Part shown: positions 26,726 through 38,290 of the stretch, piece after piece | Layout of the letters: every line of letters begins with the position of its first letter | Numbering within the stretch: the stretch's first letter is position 1 | Assembly: GCA_001464735.1 (NCBI GenBank) | Contig: LNDU01000051.1 | Location: 1-64,000, forward strand | DNA length: 64,000 bases | From: Nitrospira sp. Ga0074138 | GTDB taxonomy: Bacteria; Nitrospirota; Nitrospiria; Nitrospirales; Nitrospiraceae | Direction: 5' to 3' | Notes under the pieces: generated by a model | What the model was told of the DNA's origin: nothing | Database searches by the model: none | The model's input: only the letters and a program-made list of their open reading frames with translations | Program-made: the position numbers and the translations under genes

Positions 26726-27597
26726 TAGTGACATGAATCGAAGAACTTTGTGATGTCATCAACGACGGGGGCCCTCTGTCGGTTCCACCATGACAGGGCT
26801 CCGATAAGATCGGTGTGATCGGTATCCGGATAGATGCGTGATCGTACACAGCCGCCTCGTTGCATGATGCGTTGCTCCAACTTCTGGAGGTTGGCGTATT
26901 TCACCACGCGATCCTTGTCGCCGTATAAAAGTAGCATCGGCGGTTGCGTGCCGTCGATAAATGTGGGGACCTGCATGTTAGGATAATTTGTTGGCGGGCC
27001 AAACATGTCTTCCAGATCCGGCTCGTCCGGTGTAAAGGCATAGGGGCCGGCTAGCCCGGCAAAGTCGTGAATAACGAGCGATCGGTGTTTCCCTTTGTCG
27101 GCAAGGTAGTGGGGATCAGCGGCGAGCAACGCGCCGATATGAGCTCCGGCGGAATGCCCTATCACATGGATCCGCGCGGGATTGCCGTGCCACTCGTCAA
27201 TGTGATCAGAAACCCAGGCAAGAGCCTTCGCCCCGTCTTCGACGAATACTGGAAAACGCACTTGGGGATACTTTCTGTAATCGGGAATGACGACAACAAA
27301 GCCCTCTTTTACGAATGTCGCAGCGACAAACCGATAATCTTCCTTGGCCCCATAGGTCCAGCGCCCACCATAAAAAAAGACGATGACATCCATTAGCTTG
27401 TTCTTGGGATTGGCAGAAACATAGATGTCGAGCTTCTGCGATGACTCAGGGCCATATACCTGATCATGCTCAATAGCCATCTCAATCAAGTGGGTGGGAA
27501 GATTGGCGGCTGTGAATGCCGCTTGGGTACAGGCAGACATCAGAAGCAGGGGGGCAAGGAGCAGGATTCTGGAGCATCGGTCTTTCAAGTCTTCCAT
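26725..27597 (-). CDS. Alpha/beta-hydrolase lipoprotein (esterase-like)
   Basis: From the ATG at 27597 the protein has 290 residues. The leader ends in a lipobox LLLMSAC (C23 from this start). The hydrolase core has FFYGGRW at the oxyanion position, nucleophile elbow GHSAG, a late aspartate in LLLYGDKDRVV and histidine in DTDHTDL. This is the carboxylesterase/BD-FAE-like group acting on short esters. The longer frame to 27669 would place the leader internally, so I reject it. Its stop codon is fused to a family A repeat. Confidence 0.82.
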   Translation of the reverse strand: MEDLKDRCSRILLLAPLLLMSACTQAAFTAANLPTHLIEMAIEHDQVYGPESSQKLDIYVSANPKNKLMDVIVFFYGGRWTYGAKEDYRFVAATFVKEGFVVVIPDYRKYPQVRFPVFVEDGAKALAWVSDHIDEWHGNPARIHVIGHSAGAHIGALLAADPHYLADKGKHRSLVIHDFAGLAGPYAFTPDEPDLEDMFGPPTNYPNMQVPTFIDGTQPPMLLLYGDKDRVVKYANLQKLEQRIMQRGGCVRSRIYPDTDHTDLIGALSWWNRQRAPVVDDITKFFDSCH

Positions 27598-27741
27598 CGG
27601 ATAGGATCTCAAATCATTCTCACTAAGGCAGAAGTCAACTATGTATAGCATGGGTTGATCGCGAGGCACTCCTGCACGTCGTAGTTCGTATAGTAACTCC
27701 TTAACTGCTTTGTGCTCTCTTCAAGAAGTGTCTTCAAGAAG

Positions 27742-27770
27742 TTGACAGGGTTTGGGGATTCCAGTAGGAT
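27742..27770 (+). promoter_or_regulatory. Sigma70-type promoter of the pyr operon
   Basis: TTGACA (27742-27747) is the consensus -35, followed by exactly 17 bases and TAGGAT (27765-27770), a good -10. Transcription would begin near 27777, nine or so bases before the PyrR-type hairpin. The position before the attenuator supports it. Confidence 0.7.
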
Positions 27771-27785
27771 GACGAAGCCTTTAAT

Positions 27786-27805
27786 GCCCATCCAGTGAGG
27801 TGGGC
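27786..27805 (+). promoter_or_regulatory. PyrR-binding RNA hairpin (anti-antiterminator)
   Basis: The RNA GCCCAUCCAGUGAGGUGGGC folds with stem GCCCA/UGGGC and the loop region UCCAGUGAGG. It agrees with the PyrR recognition consensus UCCNGNGAGGY. The first and last variable bases of the consensus differ but pair with each other. PyrR bound to UMP should stabilise it and favour termination downstream. The segment GTGAGGTGG (27796-27804) can alternatively pair with the 5' arm of the terminator, giving an antiterminator. Confidence 0.8.
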
Positions 27806-27821
27806 AAGGAGCCAATCATGA

Positions 27822-28499
<678 letters not shown>

Positions 28500-28512
28500 A
28501 GCGGAGGATCCC

Positions 28513-29436
28513 ATGAGCCTCAAGCGAAAAGATCTGCTGAGCCTCGCTTCGTTGTCTGTGGACGAGATCATGCTCGTCCTGGAGACGGCAGATTCCTTCA
28601 AGGAAGTGACCGGGCGCGAAATCAAAAAAGTGCCGGCTCTCCGAGGTAAGACCGTCGTGAATCTCTTCTTTGAGCCGAGTACCAGAACGCGTACCTCCTT
28701 CGAGTTGGCGGCCAAGCGACTGAGCGCCGACGTGATCAACTTTTCTCCATCCTCCAGCAGTGTGGTGAAGGGAGAGACCTTGCTTGATACCGCGCGGAAC
28801 ATTGAAGCCATGCAGGCGGACATCATCGTCCTCCGCCACTCCTCGGCCGGTGCCGCCGAAACCCTGGCGCATGGCGTCAAGTCATCTGTCATTAACGCAG
28901 GCGATGGATGGCATGAGCACCCGACGCAGGCGTTGCTCGATCTCTACACGATCCGGCAACGAGGGATGAATTTCAATGGGCTGCGCGTGGCGATCGTGGG
29001 AGATGTGTCGCATAGCCGCGTAGCTCGATCGAATATCTATGCGCTCATCAAACTGGGCGCCGAGGTGCGTCTGGTGGGACCGCCGACGATGATGCCGAGT
29101 CGTGTGGAGAAACTAGGCGCAAAAGTCTACTACAACATGGACGAAGGTCTGCGTGGCGTGCATGTGATCATGATGCTCCGGCTGCAGTTGGAGCGGCAGG
29201 GACGGGCGCAGTTTCCGACGATTCGGGAGTACTCAAGGCTCTATGGCTTGACCGGTGAACGGGTACACTTGGCCGACGCCGGCGCGATCGTGATGCACCC
29301 TGGACCAATCAATCGAGGAGTGGAAATCGCACCGGATGTGGCCGATAGTTTGTCCTCGGTGATTCTCGATCAAGTGGCGAATGGGGTGGCAGTGCGCATG
29401 GGAATTCTGTACCTCATGTCCGGAGCAAATTCGTGA
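28513..29436 (+). CDS. pyrB: Aspartate carbamoyltransferase catalytic subunit
   Basis: The 307-residue enzyme condenses carbamoyl phosphate with aspartate, the first committed step of pyrimidine synthesis. Substrate motifs [21 protein letters not shown] and the C-terminal [12 protein letters not shown] are intact. Length is normal. It follows pyrR by 13 bases with a GGAGG ribosome binding site. No pyrI regulatory subunit is present, which fits control by PyrR instead of allosteric CTP. Confidence 0.97.
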   Translation: MSLKRKDLLSLASLSVDEIMLVLETADSFKEVTGREIKKVPALRGKTVVNLFFEPSTRTRTSFELAAKRLSADVINFSPSSSSVVKGETLLDTARNIEAMQADIIVLRHSSAGAAETLAHGVKSSVINAGDGWHEHPTQALLDLYTIRQRGMNFNGLRVAIVGDVSHSRVARSNIYALIKLGAEVRLVGPPTMMPSRVEKLGAKVYYNMDEGLRGVHVIMMLRLQLERQGRAQFPTIREYSRLYGLTGERVHLADAGAIVMHPGPINRGVEIAPDVADSLSSVILDQVANGVAVRMGILYLMSGANS

Positions 29437-29444
29437 ATCTAATA

Positions 29445-29518
29445 ATCTGATGATCTGTCGAGTGAGTGAGCGATTGGCCGAGTGTGCATAGCGAGGGTTC
29501 CACAACAGATCATCAGAT
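29445..29518. repeat. 14-bp perfect inverted repeat between pyrB and pyrC
   Basis: ATCTGATGATCTGT (29445-29458) and ACAGATCATCAGAT (29505-29518) are exact complements with a 46-base spacer. The spacing allows a long RNA stem-loop within the operon transcript, between pyrB (stop 29436) and pyrC (start 29550). There is no T-run. Confidence 0.55.
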
Positions 29519-29549
29519 CAACAGTTTCTGTAAATTGTAGAGAGGGCTT

Positions 29550-30839
29550 ATGGTATCGATTCTGATTAAGGGTGGTCGGGTCATTGATCCAGGCAGGTTT
29601 GACGGTATCGCTGATGTGCTGATTGAGAACGGTCAGATTGCCGCACTGGGGTCGAACCTTTCAGCCCCGGTCGGCGGCCGGACCATTCACGCTACGGGGA
29701 AACTGGTGGTACCGGGGTTCGTTGATGTTCACGTCCACTTTCGGGAACCAGGATTCGAGTATAAGGAAACGATTCAGAGCGGCAGCGCGGCGGCGGTTGC
29801 TGGAGGATTTACGACAGTCTGTTGTATGCCGAACACGAACCCGGTGAATGACAACCAAGCCGTCACGGAGTTTATCCTGGAGCGATCCCGGCTGGCCGGC
29901 CTCGCGAATGTGTTGCCGATCGGTGCCATTACAAAAGGATCGGAAGGGAAGGAGCTTGCGGAGATCGGTGATTTACGGCGGTCGGGGTGCGTGGCGATTT
30001 CTGACGACGGCAAGCCGGTCATGAACAGCCTGGTGATGCGGCGAGCAATGGAATATGCCTTGGCCTTTGATCTGACGGTCGTCGACCATTGCGAGGATCT
30101 GCATTTGGCAGAAGGCGGCTGTATGAATGAGGGGTTGATCTCAACCGAGCTTGGGTTGCCGGGGATCCCGTCAGCAGCTGAAGATGTGATGGTGGCGCGT
30201 AATCTCTCCCTTTCGGAACTGACGGGAGCTCGTTTGCATCTCGCCCATATCAGCACCACCGGGTCTGTTCGCATGGTGCGAGAGGCGAAAGCCCGGGGAA
30301 TCCGTGTGACGGCCGAAGCCTGTCCCCATCACTTTACGCTTACGGAAGAACTGGTGCGCGGCTATAACACCCACGCCAAGATGAATCCCCCTCTGCGTAC
30401 CTGGGCCGATGTCCAAGCGATCAAGGAGGGTTTGCGGGACGGTACAATCGATGTGATTGCGACCGACCATGCTCCCCATGCGACGCAGGAGAAACAACAG
30501 GATTTCACTGAGGCCCCATTCGGAATCGTGGGGCTTGAGACGGCGCTCCCGTTGACGTTGGGATTAGTGGAGGAAGGGGTGCTGTCGCTGGAGCAAGCGG
30601 TTCAGAAGCTGACCTCGGCTCCGGCTGTGGCATTCGGACTCAAGAAAGGGACGTTGGCGGTCGGTGCCGATGCGGATGTCGTCCTCATCGATCCGCAAGA
30701 ATCGTGGGAAGTTGACCCGTCTACGTTTCGATCGAAGAGCCGCAACACGCCGTTTGTGGGATGGAAGGTGAAAGGGCGAGTGAAGACAACCATTGTAGGT
30801 GGCAAGATAGTGTTCGAGAACGGCCTGGTGGAGCGGTAG
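29550..30839 (+). CDS. pyrC: Dihydroorotase
   Basis: The 429-residue type I zinc amidohydrolase cyclises carbamoyl aspartate to dihydroorotate. Metal motifs DVHVHFREPG (first His pair), HCEDLHLAEGG, HLAHIST and ATDHAPHA are all present. The N-terminal and C-terminal beta sandwich parts (ILIKGGRVIDPG..., GRVKTTIVGGKIVFENG) frame the barrel. It sits in the pyr operon 113 bases after pyrB. Confidence 0.96.
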   Translation: MVSILIKGGRVIDPGRFDGIADVLIENGQIAALGSNLSAPVGGRTIHATGKLVVPGFVDVHVHFREPGFEYKETIQSGSAAAVAGGFTTVCCMPNTNPVNDNQAVTEFILERSRLAGLANVLPIGAITKGSEGKELAEIGDLRRSGCVAISDDGKPVMNSLVMRRAMEYALAFDLTVVDHCEDLHLAEGGCMNEGLISTELGLPGIPSAAEDVMVARNLSLSELTGARLHLAHISTTGSVRMVREAKARGIRVTAEACPHHFTLTEELVRGYNTHAKMNPPLRTWADVQAIKEGLRDGTIDVIATDHAPHATQEKQQDFTEAPFGIVGLETALPLTLGLVEEGVLSLEQAVQKLTSAPAVAFGLKKGTLAVGADADVVLIDPQESWEVDPSTFRSKSRNTPFVGWKVKGRVKTTIVGGKIVFENGLVER

Positions 30840-30843
30840 TGCT

Positions 30844-31365
30844 GTGCGACGGTTGCCACGCTGGAGGATGATCGGGTGCCTTACGCTTGAGTGGGTCGCG
30901 CTGGCCGTCTGGGTTGGAGGCATGGTCGTGCTGAGCGGAGCGGTGATCCCAGCGGTGTTCAATACATTCGGAGCACAGGATTCGGGGGGCATGTTGTTGA
31001 CCAGAGCGTTCGAAGGGTACCATCGTTTCGTCATCGGAGCTTGTGTGATCCTCAGCGCTGCTGTGTGGTATCGTCGGTGGAGCGGGGATCCAATCGTGGC
31101 GGTCGGTCGTGGTGAGATGATCGTCCTGGCCATCATGGTGCTCATAGCCGGGCTCATCATGATGGTATTGCACCCCAATGCCGTGGCGCTTCAAGTCCAG
31201 GCATTCGCGACGAAAGATGAGACAGCCAGGAAAACGGCTTTAGAGGCGCTGTTTCGTGTGCTCATGCCGATTCGGTCGTTATACATGGTGAACCTGGTCT
31301 TGGGCATCGTGCTTGTCGCAGTCAAGGTGAATCGTTCACTTGATCTGAATAGAAGGCAGTTGTGA
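30844..31365 (+). CDS. DUF4149-like small membrane protein
   Basis: The 173-residue protein has four hydrophobic segments (about 12-35, 58-75, 90-110 and 145-163). A segment [25 protein letters not shown] matches the start of DUF4149 proteins. Function is unknown. Its TGA overlaps the GTG start of carA by three bases (GTGA), so it is coupled to the pyr operon although no pyrimidine role is known. Confidence 0.75.
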   Translation: MRRLPRWRMIGCLTLEWVALAVWVGGMVVLSGAVIPAVFNTFGAQDSGGMLLTRAFEGYHRFVIGACVILSAAVWYRRWSGDPIVAVGRGEMIVLAIMVLIAGLIMMVLHPNAVALQVQAFATKDETARKTALEALFRVLMPIRSLYMVNLVLGIVLVAVKVNRSLDLNRRQL

Positions 31366-32534
31366 AAAAGGCATTACTGGCACTGGCAGACGGAACGGTG
31401 TTCGAAGGCCGCGCTCTTGGCCATGAGGGCGAAACCGTTGGAGAAGTTGTCTTTAATACGGCGATGACCGGTTATCAGGAGATACTGACCGATCCATCCT
31501 ATAAAGGACAGATCATCACGATGACCTGTCCCCATATCGGAAACTATGGAGTCACACCTGAAGATGTAGAATCCGGTCGGTCATGGGCAGAGGGGTTCGT
31601 GGTCATGGAAGCCAGCCGTCTCGCCAGTAACTGGCGAAGCCGACAGACCCTTCAAGAGTCATTGATCGAGGCAAGAGTCGTTGGAATTGAAGGCATCGAC
31701 ACCAGAGCCTTGACAAGGCACTTACGCGAGCATGGTTCACAGCAGGGAATCATCACGCATCTTCATCTCGACCCCGATCGAGCTGTGCAACGAGCCAGGC
31801 AAGCCCCCGCCATTATCGGTCGAGATTTGGCTGCTGAGGTCACCTGCGCACGTTCCTATGACTGGACAATGGGAACCGGAGATTGGGCACCATCGGCACA
31901 AGGCAGGGAGCATGGACCGTCCAAGCCTTGGCGAGTTGTGGCCTATGATTTTGGCATCAAACACAACATTCTGAGACGATTGGTGGATGTCGGCTGTCAG
32001 GTGACGGTAGTGCCGGCTGCGACATCAGCAGAGGAAGTCCAGGCGCTAAAACCCGACGGCATTTTCCTGTCAAACGGTCCAGGTGATCCGGAGGGCCTTC
32101 CCTATGCCGCGAAGGCAATGGAGAAACTGATCGGACGCTATCCTGTTTTTGGCATCTGTTTAGGCCATCAGATTCTCTGCTTGGCCTTCGGCCTCAAGAC
32201 CTATAAGCTAAAGTTCGGTCATCATGGGGCGAATCATCCCGTGATGGATCTTCGGACGAGAAAAGTTGAAATTACGTCGCAGAACCATAATTTTGCCGTG
32301 CAGAGTCCCACGCCTCTCCATGACATGCCGAAGGTCCCGCCCGTGATTGACACGCGCTATGGACAACTGTCGCTCACCCATGTCAGCTTGAACGACTACT
32401 CGATTGAGGGAATGGCCTGCCTTGATCATCCTGTCTTCTCGGTCCAATACCACCCGGAAGCGGCACCGGGACCTCATGATGCTGCCTATTTGTTCGATGA
32501 ATTCGTGCGTCTTATGGAGACTCATCATGCATAA
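31362..32534 (+). CDS. carA: Carbamoyl-phosphate synthase small subunit
   Basis: The 390-residue glutaminase subunit supplies ammonia to CarB. The N-terminal domain ([17 protein letters not shown]) is followed by a class I glutaminase with nucleophile region [12 protein letters not shown], and [13 protein letters not shown] holds the catalytic His and Glu. The start is GTG, overlapping the upstream stop. Unusually, carA and carB are separated by two protease genes here. Confidence 0.97.
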   Translation: MKKALLALADGTVFEGRALGHEGETVGEVVFNTAMTGYQEILTDPSYKGQIITMTCPHIGNYGVTPEDVESGRSWAEGFVVMEASRLASNWRSRQTLQESLIEARVVGIEGIDTRALTRHLREHGSQQGIITHLHLDPDRAVQRARQAPAIIGRDLAAEVTCARSYDWTMGTGDWAPSAQGREHGPSKPWRVVAYDFGIKHNILRRLVDVGCQVTVVPAATSAEEVQALKPDGIFLSNGPGDPEGLPYAAKAMEKLIGRYPVFGICLGHQILCLAFGLKTYKLKFGHHGANHPVMDLRTRKVEITSQNHNFAVQSPTPLHDMPKVPPVIDTRYGQLSLTHVSLNDYSIEGMACLDHPVFSVQYHPEAAPGPHDAAYLFDEFVRLMETHHA

Positions 32535-33477
32535 CCGTGTTCTCATTGGGGTAATCGGACTGGTGCTGTCTGGATGCACGTTTAATTTCCCGCTGTTTCC
32601 AGGCCCAGGGCCTCTGCAGGAAATGGAGGTCGACGGGACCGGAAAAGCAAAAGTGCTGTTGGTCGAAATTTCCGGAATGATTAGCTCACAGGAAAAAGAT
32701 GGGTTGCGACCAGCGCCCAGCATGATTGCAAGCGTGAAGGAACAGCTGACCCGGGCGGCCAAGGATGAGAATGTCAAAGCGGTCGTACTTCGCATCAACA
32801 CGCCGGGAGGAACGGTGACGGCGTCGGATATTATTTATCACGAGCTGAAAACGTTCAAAGCCAGTCGTAAGGTCCCCATTGTGGCATCCATTATGGATCT
32901 GGGGACTTCAGGGGGCTACTATATCGCCGCCGCTGCTGACACGGTACTGGCGCATCCTTCATCCGTGACCGGCAGTATCGGCGTGATCATGCTCACCATG
33001 AATGCACGAGGGCTGTTGGAGAAGGTGGGCGTGGAGGCTACCGCTGTGACGTCGGGGCCTCGCAAGGATATGGGCTCACCGTTTCGGACCATGACGGTCG
33101 AAGAACGTGCCATCTTCCAAGGACTGATCGATTCGTTTTATCAGCGGTTCTTGAATATCGTACAGGAGGGCCGTTCTAATTTGCAGATGGAACAGATCAA
33201 ACGGTTGGCTGATGGACGAATTTATACCGGAGGGCAAGCGAAGGAGGCTGGTTTGGTTGATGAGATCGGCTATCTCGAAGACGCAATCGAATTAGCTAAG
33301 AAGAAAGCCGGTCTGACGGAAGCGAGAGTCGTGACGTACCAACGTCCCGGTGAATATTCCAACAATATGTATTCCAAGCTTTTGGCACCGAGTGGGCTCG
33401 CTAGTCTTGCCGATCTTGATCTCATGGCGGTTGTTCGTGGGGGAACTCCCCAGTTCATGTACATGTGGATGCCATAG
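32527..33477 (+). CDS. sppA: Signal peptide peptidase SppA (36-kDa type)
   Basis: From the ATG at 32527, which overlaps the end of carA by eight bases, the protein has 316 residues. Its leader ends VLSGC (C17), suggesting a lipoprotein rather than a plain membrane anchor. The Ser/Lys dyad of short SppA is present, with S128 in [11 protein letters not shown] and K180 in [13 protein letters not shown]. It degrades signal peptides left in the membrane. The longer frame upstream lies wholly inside carA and is rejected. Confidence 0.92.
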   Translation: MHNRVLIGVIGLVLSGCTFNFPLFPGPGPLQEMEVDGTGKAKVLLVEISGMISSQEKDGLRPAPSMIASVKEQLTRAAKDENVKAVVLRINTPGGTVTASDIIYHELKTFKASRKVPIVASIMDLGTSGGYYIAAAADTVLAHPSSVTGSIGVIMLTMNARGLLEKVGVEATAVTSGPRKDMGSPFRTMTVEERAIFQGLIDSFYQRFLNIVQEGRSNLQMEQIKRLADGRIYTGGQAKEAGLVDEIGYLEDAIELAKKKAGLTEARVVTYQRPGEYSNNMYSKLLAPSGLASLADLDLMAVVRGGTPQFMYMWMP

Positions 33478-33540
33478 TGAGAGAAGGCGCCGGTCGCATG
33501 ACTAGGGGTATCGAGACTGGTATGATGATAAGAATCGGCC

Positions 33541-34521
33541 TTGATCGTGAGATTCGAGATGATAGAGCCGGCAGATCAGCAGATCGACCTCCTGTTTTCA
33601 ACGCCCATCAAGCGTCGCGCATTGCTTCGCCACTGGGTTCGTGGAATGTTGGGATTGACTTGCCTTTCCTGCCTTGGAACAGCGGCTGGCGTGGTTGCAA
33701 CTCTGGGGGGATGCGTCCGCGCGCCGGGAACGGCACGAGATCAATTCATCTATATCTCTGAGGAGAAAGAAATTGCGATGGGCATCAGCGGCTATCGCGA
33801 ATTACTGCGACAGGCTCCAATCAGTAACGATCCTGAGTTAACTGAGATGGTCAACCGGGTTGGTCAGCGAATTGCAGCGGTGGCCAATAAACCAGAGTAT
33901 GAGTGGGAGTTCGCCATTATTCGGGACGACCGCATGATCAATGCCTTCGCGCTTCCGGGTGGCAAGGTTGCCGTCTTCACGGGCATACTGAAGCTCACGA
34001 AGAACGAAGACGGTTTGGCGACCGTGATTGGGCATGAGGTAGCGCATGCGCTCCAACGCCATGGGGCGGAGCGATATAGCCGAAGTATCCTTGAAACGAT
34101 CGGCCAAGTCGGTGCGTTGGCAGCCGGAGCCGCGGTCGGCCGTCCGGATGCGGCAATGGCTGCGATGAGTGCCTATGGCGTTGGGGTCTCTCTACCGTTT
34201 GGAAGAAAACAGGAATCGGAGGCCGACTATATCGGACTGAGGTTGATGGCGCAGGCTGGCTATGACCCTCGAGAGGCCGTTCCCTTTTGGGAGAGGATGA
34301 GCGGGTGTCCCAGACAGATGATCGACAAGGTCTGCTTTCGATCGAAGCATAATATTCCGGAGTTTCTGTCGACGCACCCCTCGGATCTGGCACGTATCAA
34401 CCAGATTGAGGCCTGGTTACCGGAGGCCATGAGGTATTATCATGCGGCGCAGGGCGATGCTCCCTCTATACCACCGTCCCCATATTACCCACGGATTGGA
34501 CCCGCGCTTCCATCCAGCTGA
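33541..34521 (+). CDS. M48-family metalloprotease lipoprotein
   Basis: The 326-residue protein from a TTG start (ATG at 33559 is an alternative) has a leader reaching lipobox VATLGGC (C58). The zinc motif HEVAH (165-169) and third ligand region ESEAD (E227) are intact, with [12 protein letters not shown] typical of periplasmic M48 proteases such as LoiP/BepA. There is no C-terminal TPR array, so it resembles LoiP more than BepA. It probably cleaves misfolded outer-membrane or periplasmic proteins. It lies between sppA and carB in the pyrimidine operon. Confidence 0.85.
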   Translation: MIVRFEMIEPADQQIDLLFSTPIKRRALLRHWVRGMLGLTCLSCLGTAAGVVATLGGCVRAPGTARDQFIYISEEKEIAMGISGYRELLRQAPISNDPELTEMVNRVGQRIAAVANKPEYEWEFAIIRDDRMINAFALPGGKVAVFTGILKLTKNEDGLATVIGHEVAHALQRHGAERYSRSILETIGQVGALAAGAAVGRPDAAMAAMSAYGVGVSLPFGRKQESEADYIGLRLMAQAGYDPREAVPFWERMSGCPRQMIDKVCFRSKHNIPEFLSTHPSDLARINQIEAWLPEAMRYYHAAQGDAPSIPPSPYYPRIGPALPSS

Positions 34522-34538
34522 TTGACCATCACGACACG

Positions 34539-37500
34539 ATGCCAAAACGTACGGACATTCAGTCAATCCTCATGATCGGTTCCGGTCCGATCGTGATTGG
34601 CCAAGCCTGTGAATTCGATTATTCCGGCACACAGGCCTGCAAAGCCCTGAAAGCGGAGGGGTACAAAGTCATTCTCATCAACAGCAATCCGGCGACGATT
34701 ATGACGGATCCGGAGATGGCTGATCGGACATATGTCGAACCGATTACCTTAGATGTGGTTGAGAAGGTGATCGAGCGAGAGCGTCCGGATGCCTTGCTTC
34801 CGACCATGGGCGGGCAAACGGCGCTGAACACCACCATGGGATTGGTGAAGCGAGGGGTTCTCGAGAAATACAAGGTCGCTCTCATCGGCGCGTCGGCGGA
34901 CGCGATTCATAAAGCGGAGGATCGGGATGCGTTCAAACAGGCGATGCATCGAATCGGCCTGCGAGTGCCGAAGAGCGGCACGGTACACACGCGACAGCAA
35001 GCACTGACCGTTCTCGATACCGTCGGATTCCCCGCGATCATTCGGCCGTCCTTTACCATGGGGGGGACCGGCGGAAACATCGCGTACAATCGTGAGGAAT
35101 TCGAGAGGCTGATCGATTGGGCGCTGGCCATGAGTCCGGTCGGTCAGGTGCTGATCGAAGAGTCGGTCATTGGATGGAAAGAGTATGAATTGGAGGTCAT
35201 GCGCGATCTGAAGGATAATGTTGTGATCGTCTGCCCTATCGAAAATTTCGATCCGATGGGCGTACACACAGGAGACAGTATCACGGTCGCGCCGGCTATG
35301 ACGTTGACCGATAAAGAATATCAACGGATGCGGGACGCGGCACTTCGTATCATCCGAGAGATCGGAGTCGATACGGGAGGATCCAATATCCAGTTTGGTA
35401 TCAACCCGGCCAATGGGGAGATGGTCGTCATTGAAATGAATCCTCGGGTGTCTCGAAGCTCAGCGTTGGCGTCAAAGGCCACTGGGTTTCCGATCGCGAA
35501 GATCGCAGCCAAGCTCGCCATCGGATACACGCTGGATGAAATCTCCAATGACATCACCGGTGTCACAAAGGCTTCCTTTGAACCGGCGATTGACTATGTG
35601 GTGGTCAAGATCCCGAGATTCGCCTTTCAGAAGTTCAAGGGGGCTGATCCGACCTTGACGACGCAGATGAAGTCGGTCGGGGAAGTGATGGCAATCGGAC
35701 GTACCTTCAAGGAGTCTCTTCAGAAGGCCATTCGTTCTCTGGAGTTAGACCTGAATGGGTTGGCGTCCCGGTTTGGACTTGATCGAGGTGTTCCAGCCGA
35801 GTTTAACCGGCTAGAAGTGATCGAGAAACTTAACCGGGTGCTGCGCACACCACTAGCAGAACGACTGTGGTACGTGGCCGATGCCATGCGCCTTGGATTC
35901 ACGGACGAGGAACTGTTTGCAACGACAAAAATAGATCCCTGGTTTTTGGACCAAGTTAGACAGCTGGTGGACTTCGAACAAATGCTTGCCAGTCATGCTG
36001 CCAACCCAGCCGCCGTTTTGGGCGGAGAGTTGCTCTGGGAGGCGAAAGAACTCGGATTCTCGGATGATCGGATCGCACGATTGCTCGGATGCGAGCCGGG
36101 TGCGGTTCAGACCGCACGGACACAACAAGGGACACGAGGGGTCACCTATAAACGAGTTGATACCTGTGCTGCGGAGTTCGAAGCGCAGACACCGTATCTC
36201 TATTCCACCTACGGCAGGGAGTGTGAAGCCCGGCCATCAAATCGACAAAAGGTCGTGATTCTGGGCGGAGGCCCGAATCGAATCGGGCAGGGGATTGAGT
36301 TTGACTACTGCTGTGTCCATGCAGCCATGGCGCTTCGGGAAGAAGCGGTCGATACGATTATGGTCAACTGCAACCCTGAAACCGTAAGCACGGATTACGA
36401 TACCTCCGATCGACTGTACTTTGAGCCGCTGACGCATGAAGATGTTCTCAATATTGTACATCGTGAGCAGCCGCTCGGTGTAGTCTTGCAGTTTGGGGGG
36501 CAGACGCCGTTGAAACTCGCGCTTCCGCTCTCGAAAGCCGGTGTGAAGATTCTCGGGACCAGTCCTGATGCGATCGATTTGGCGGAAGACCGAGAGCGGT
36601 TCCGGGAACTCCTCAATCGGTTGGGTTTACGGCAGGCGGAAAGCGGAATCGCCCGATCCATCGAGGAAGCGGTGCAGATCGCCGGACGGATCAGCTATCC
36701 GGTCATGGTCCGTCCGTCGTATGTGTTGGGTGGCCGGTCGATGCAGATTGTCTATGATGAAGCCGGCTTGCTGGAGTACATGCATTCCGCAGTCAAGGCG
36801 TCGCCCAATCATCCGGTCTTGATCGATAAGTATCTCGCCGATGCCATCGAAGTCGATGCCGATGCGATTTCGGACGGTGAAACTGTGGTTGTGGCGGGAA
36901 TCATGGAGCATATCGAAGAAGCCGGTGTCCATTCAGGCGATTCCGCCTGCTCGCTTCCTCCCTATACACTCGACAAGGCCATTGTGCGAGATATCGAGCG
37001 GCAAATGCGCATGTTGGCGCTGGAGCTGGGGGTCGTGGGACTCATGAATGCGCAGTTTGCCGTCAAAGGGCAGACGATTTTTGTCATTGAGGTCAATCCA
37101 CGTGGATCTCGGACTGTGCCGTTCGTCAGTAAGGCGATCGGTGTACCACTCGCAAAGTTGGCCATGAAAGTGATGATGGGGAAAACGCTTAAGGAACTTG
37201 GCTTTACAAGCGCTCCTCTCCCTCGACATTTTTCGGTCAAAGAAGCGGTGTTTCCATTCAATAAATTTCCCGGTGTCGATGTGCTCCTGGGGCCGGAAAT
37301 GAAATCGACCGGTGAAGTGATGGGCATCGACGGAGATTTCGGATGGGCATTCGCGAAATCGCAGGCAGGGGCGGGGGCGGTGCTGCCGACGTCCGGAACC
37401 GCTTTTATCAGCGTGAAAGCTTCCGACCGTCCCGCTGCGCTGGAAGTGGGCAGGGCGTTGAACAAGTTGGGGATGCGTATCCAGGGAACGAGCGGGACAG

Positions 37501-37790
37501 CGGGGTATTTGCGTGAACATGGGCTTCCTGTTGAAGTTGTGAACAAGGTGACTGAGGGGAGGCCGCACATCGTCGACCACATCAAGAATGGCTCGATAGC
37601 CCTCGTCGTGAATACGGTACGAACGGCCTCGGCGCACCTGGACTCGTCGGCCATCCGGCGGGAAGCGCTTCATCGCAGTATTCCGTATTTCACGACAATG
37701 AGAGGGGCTCATGCTGCGGTGATGGGTATCGAAGCGATCGTCAAAAAGGGCTTAGCAATTCGCACATTGCAGGAGTATCATCGGCCATAA
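34539..37790 (+). CDS. carB: Carbamoyl-phosphate synthase large subunit
   Basis: The 1083-residue enzyme makes carbamoyl phosphate from bicarbonate, ammonia and two ATP. Two homologous ATP-grasp halves begin [20 protein letters not shown] and [19 protein letters not shown]. The end holds an MGS-like allosteric domain (from about 940, [23 protein letters not shown]), where UMP/ornithine control occurs in other bacteria. Full length. It is transcribed with pyrRBC and carA and separated from carA by two protease genes. Confidence 0.98.
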   Translation: MPKRTDIQSILMIGSGPIVIGQACEFDYSGTQACKALKAEGYKVILINSNPATIMTDPEMADRTYVEPITLDVVEKVIERERPDALLPTMGGQTALNTTMGLVKRGVLEKYKVALIGASADAIHKAEDRDAFKQAMHRIGLRVPKSGTVHTRQQALTVLDTVGFPAIIRPSFTMGGTGGNIAYNREEFERLIDWALAMSPVGQVLIEESVIGWKEYELEVMRDLKDNVVIVCPIENFDPMGVHTGDSITVAPAMTLTDKEYQRMRDAALRIIREIGVDTGGSNIQFGINPANGEMVVIEMNPRVSRSSALASKATGFPIAKIAAKLAIGYTLDEISNDITGVTKASFEPAIDYVVVKIPRFAFQKFKGADPTLTTQMKSVGEVMAIGRTFKESLQKAIRSLELDLNGLASRFGLDRGVPAEFNRLEVIEKLNRVLRTPLAERLWYVADAMRLGFTDEELFATTKIDPWFLDQVRQLVDFEQMLASHAANPAAVLGGELLWEAKELGFSDDRIARLLGCEPGAVQTARTQQGTRGVTYKRVDTCAAEFEAQTPYLYSTYGRECEARPSNRQKVVILGGGPNRIGQGIEFDYCCVHAAMALREEAVDTIMVNCNPETVSTDYDTSDRLYFEPLTHEDVLNIVHREQPLGVVLQFGGQTPLKLALPLSKAGVKILGTSPDAIDLAEDRERFRELLNRLGLRQAESGIARSIEEAVQIAGRISYPVMVRPSYVLGGRSMQIVYDEAGLLEYMHSAVKASPNHPVLIDKYLADAIEVDADAISDGETVVVAGIMEHIEEAGVHSGDSACSLPPYTLDKAIVRDIERQMRMLALELGVVGLMNAQFAVKGQTIFVIEVNPRGSRTVPFVSKAIGVPLAKLAMKVMMGKTLKELGFTSAPLPRHFSVKEAVFPFNKFPGVDVLLGPEMKSTGEVMGIDGDFGWAFAKSQAGAGAVLPTSGTAFISVKASDRPAALEVGRALNKLGMRIQGTSGTAGYLREHGLPVEVVNKVTEGRPHIVDHIKNGSIALVVNTVRTASAHLDSSAIRREALHRSIPYFTTMRGAHAAVMGIEAIVKKGLAIRTLQEYHRP

Positions 37791-37812
37791 CCTGTTCAGG
37801 AGCGATCAGAGC

Positions 37813-38289
37813 ATGCCGACACCAATTACGAAGAAAGGCTACGAGGCGTTAAAGGCAGAATTGGATCGTTTGCGCAAGATCGAGCGGCTCAAAGTCATCG
37901 AAGCCATCGCGGAAGCCAGAGCGCATGGCGATCTTAGCGAGAACGCCGAGTATGACGCCGCCAAAGAGCGCCAAGGCTTCATCGAATCGCGGATCGTTGA
38001 ACTCGAAACCAAACTGGCCGATGCCCGCGTGGTGGAGACCGCAGGACGCATCAGCGAGACCATCGTCTTCGGTGCGACGGTCTTGGTCGTCGAACAGGAG
38101 TCCCAAGCCAAGAAACAGTATACCTTGGTTGGACAGGACGAAGCCGATATGAAATTCAACAAGATCTCCGTACAGTCCCCTGTCGGGCGAGCGCTGATCG
38201 GAAAGCGTGTTGGAGATTTTGTGGAAGTGAAGACTCCCGTCAAGATGGTCGAATACGAGGTCATGGAGATCAAATTCGAGGAACTCTGA
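37813..38289 (+). CDS. greA: Transcription elongation factor GreA
   Basis: The 158-residue factor rescues backtracked RNA polymerase. The N-terminal coiled coil carries the tip acidic pair region (DLSENAEYDAAKERQGFIESRI), and the C-terminal domain ends with VGDFVEVKTP. Length is normal. It follows carB by 22 bases and the SAM hydroxide adenosyltransferase starts one base after its stop, so it belongs to the tail of the operon. Confidence 0.97.
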   Translation: MPTPITKKGYEALKAELDRLRKIERLKVIEAIAEARAHGDLSENAEYDAAKERQGFIESRIVELETKLADARVVETAGRISETIVFGATVLVVEQESQAKKQYTLVGQDEADMKFNKISVQSPVGRALIGKRVGDFVEVKTPVKMVEYEVMEIKFEEL

Positions 38290-38290
38290 C

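Noticed and set aside
32208..32801. 197-codon minus-strand frame across carA/sppA
   Set aside because: It overlaps two solid genes on the other strand and its translation has no recognisable features.
36933..37712. 259-codon minus-strand frame inside carB
   Set aside because: It is antisense to a highly conserved enzyme, has no recognisable domain, and GC-rich coding sequence often leaves such antisense frames open.
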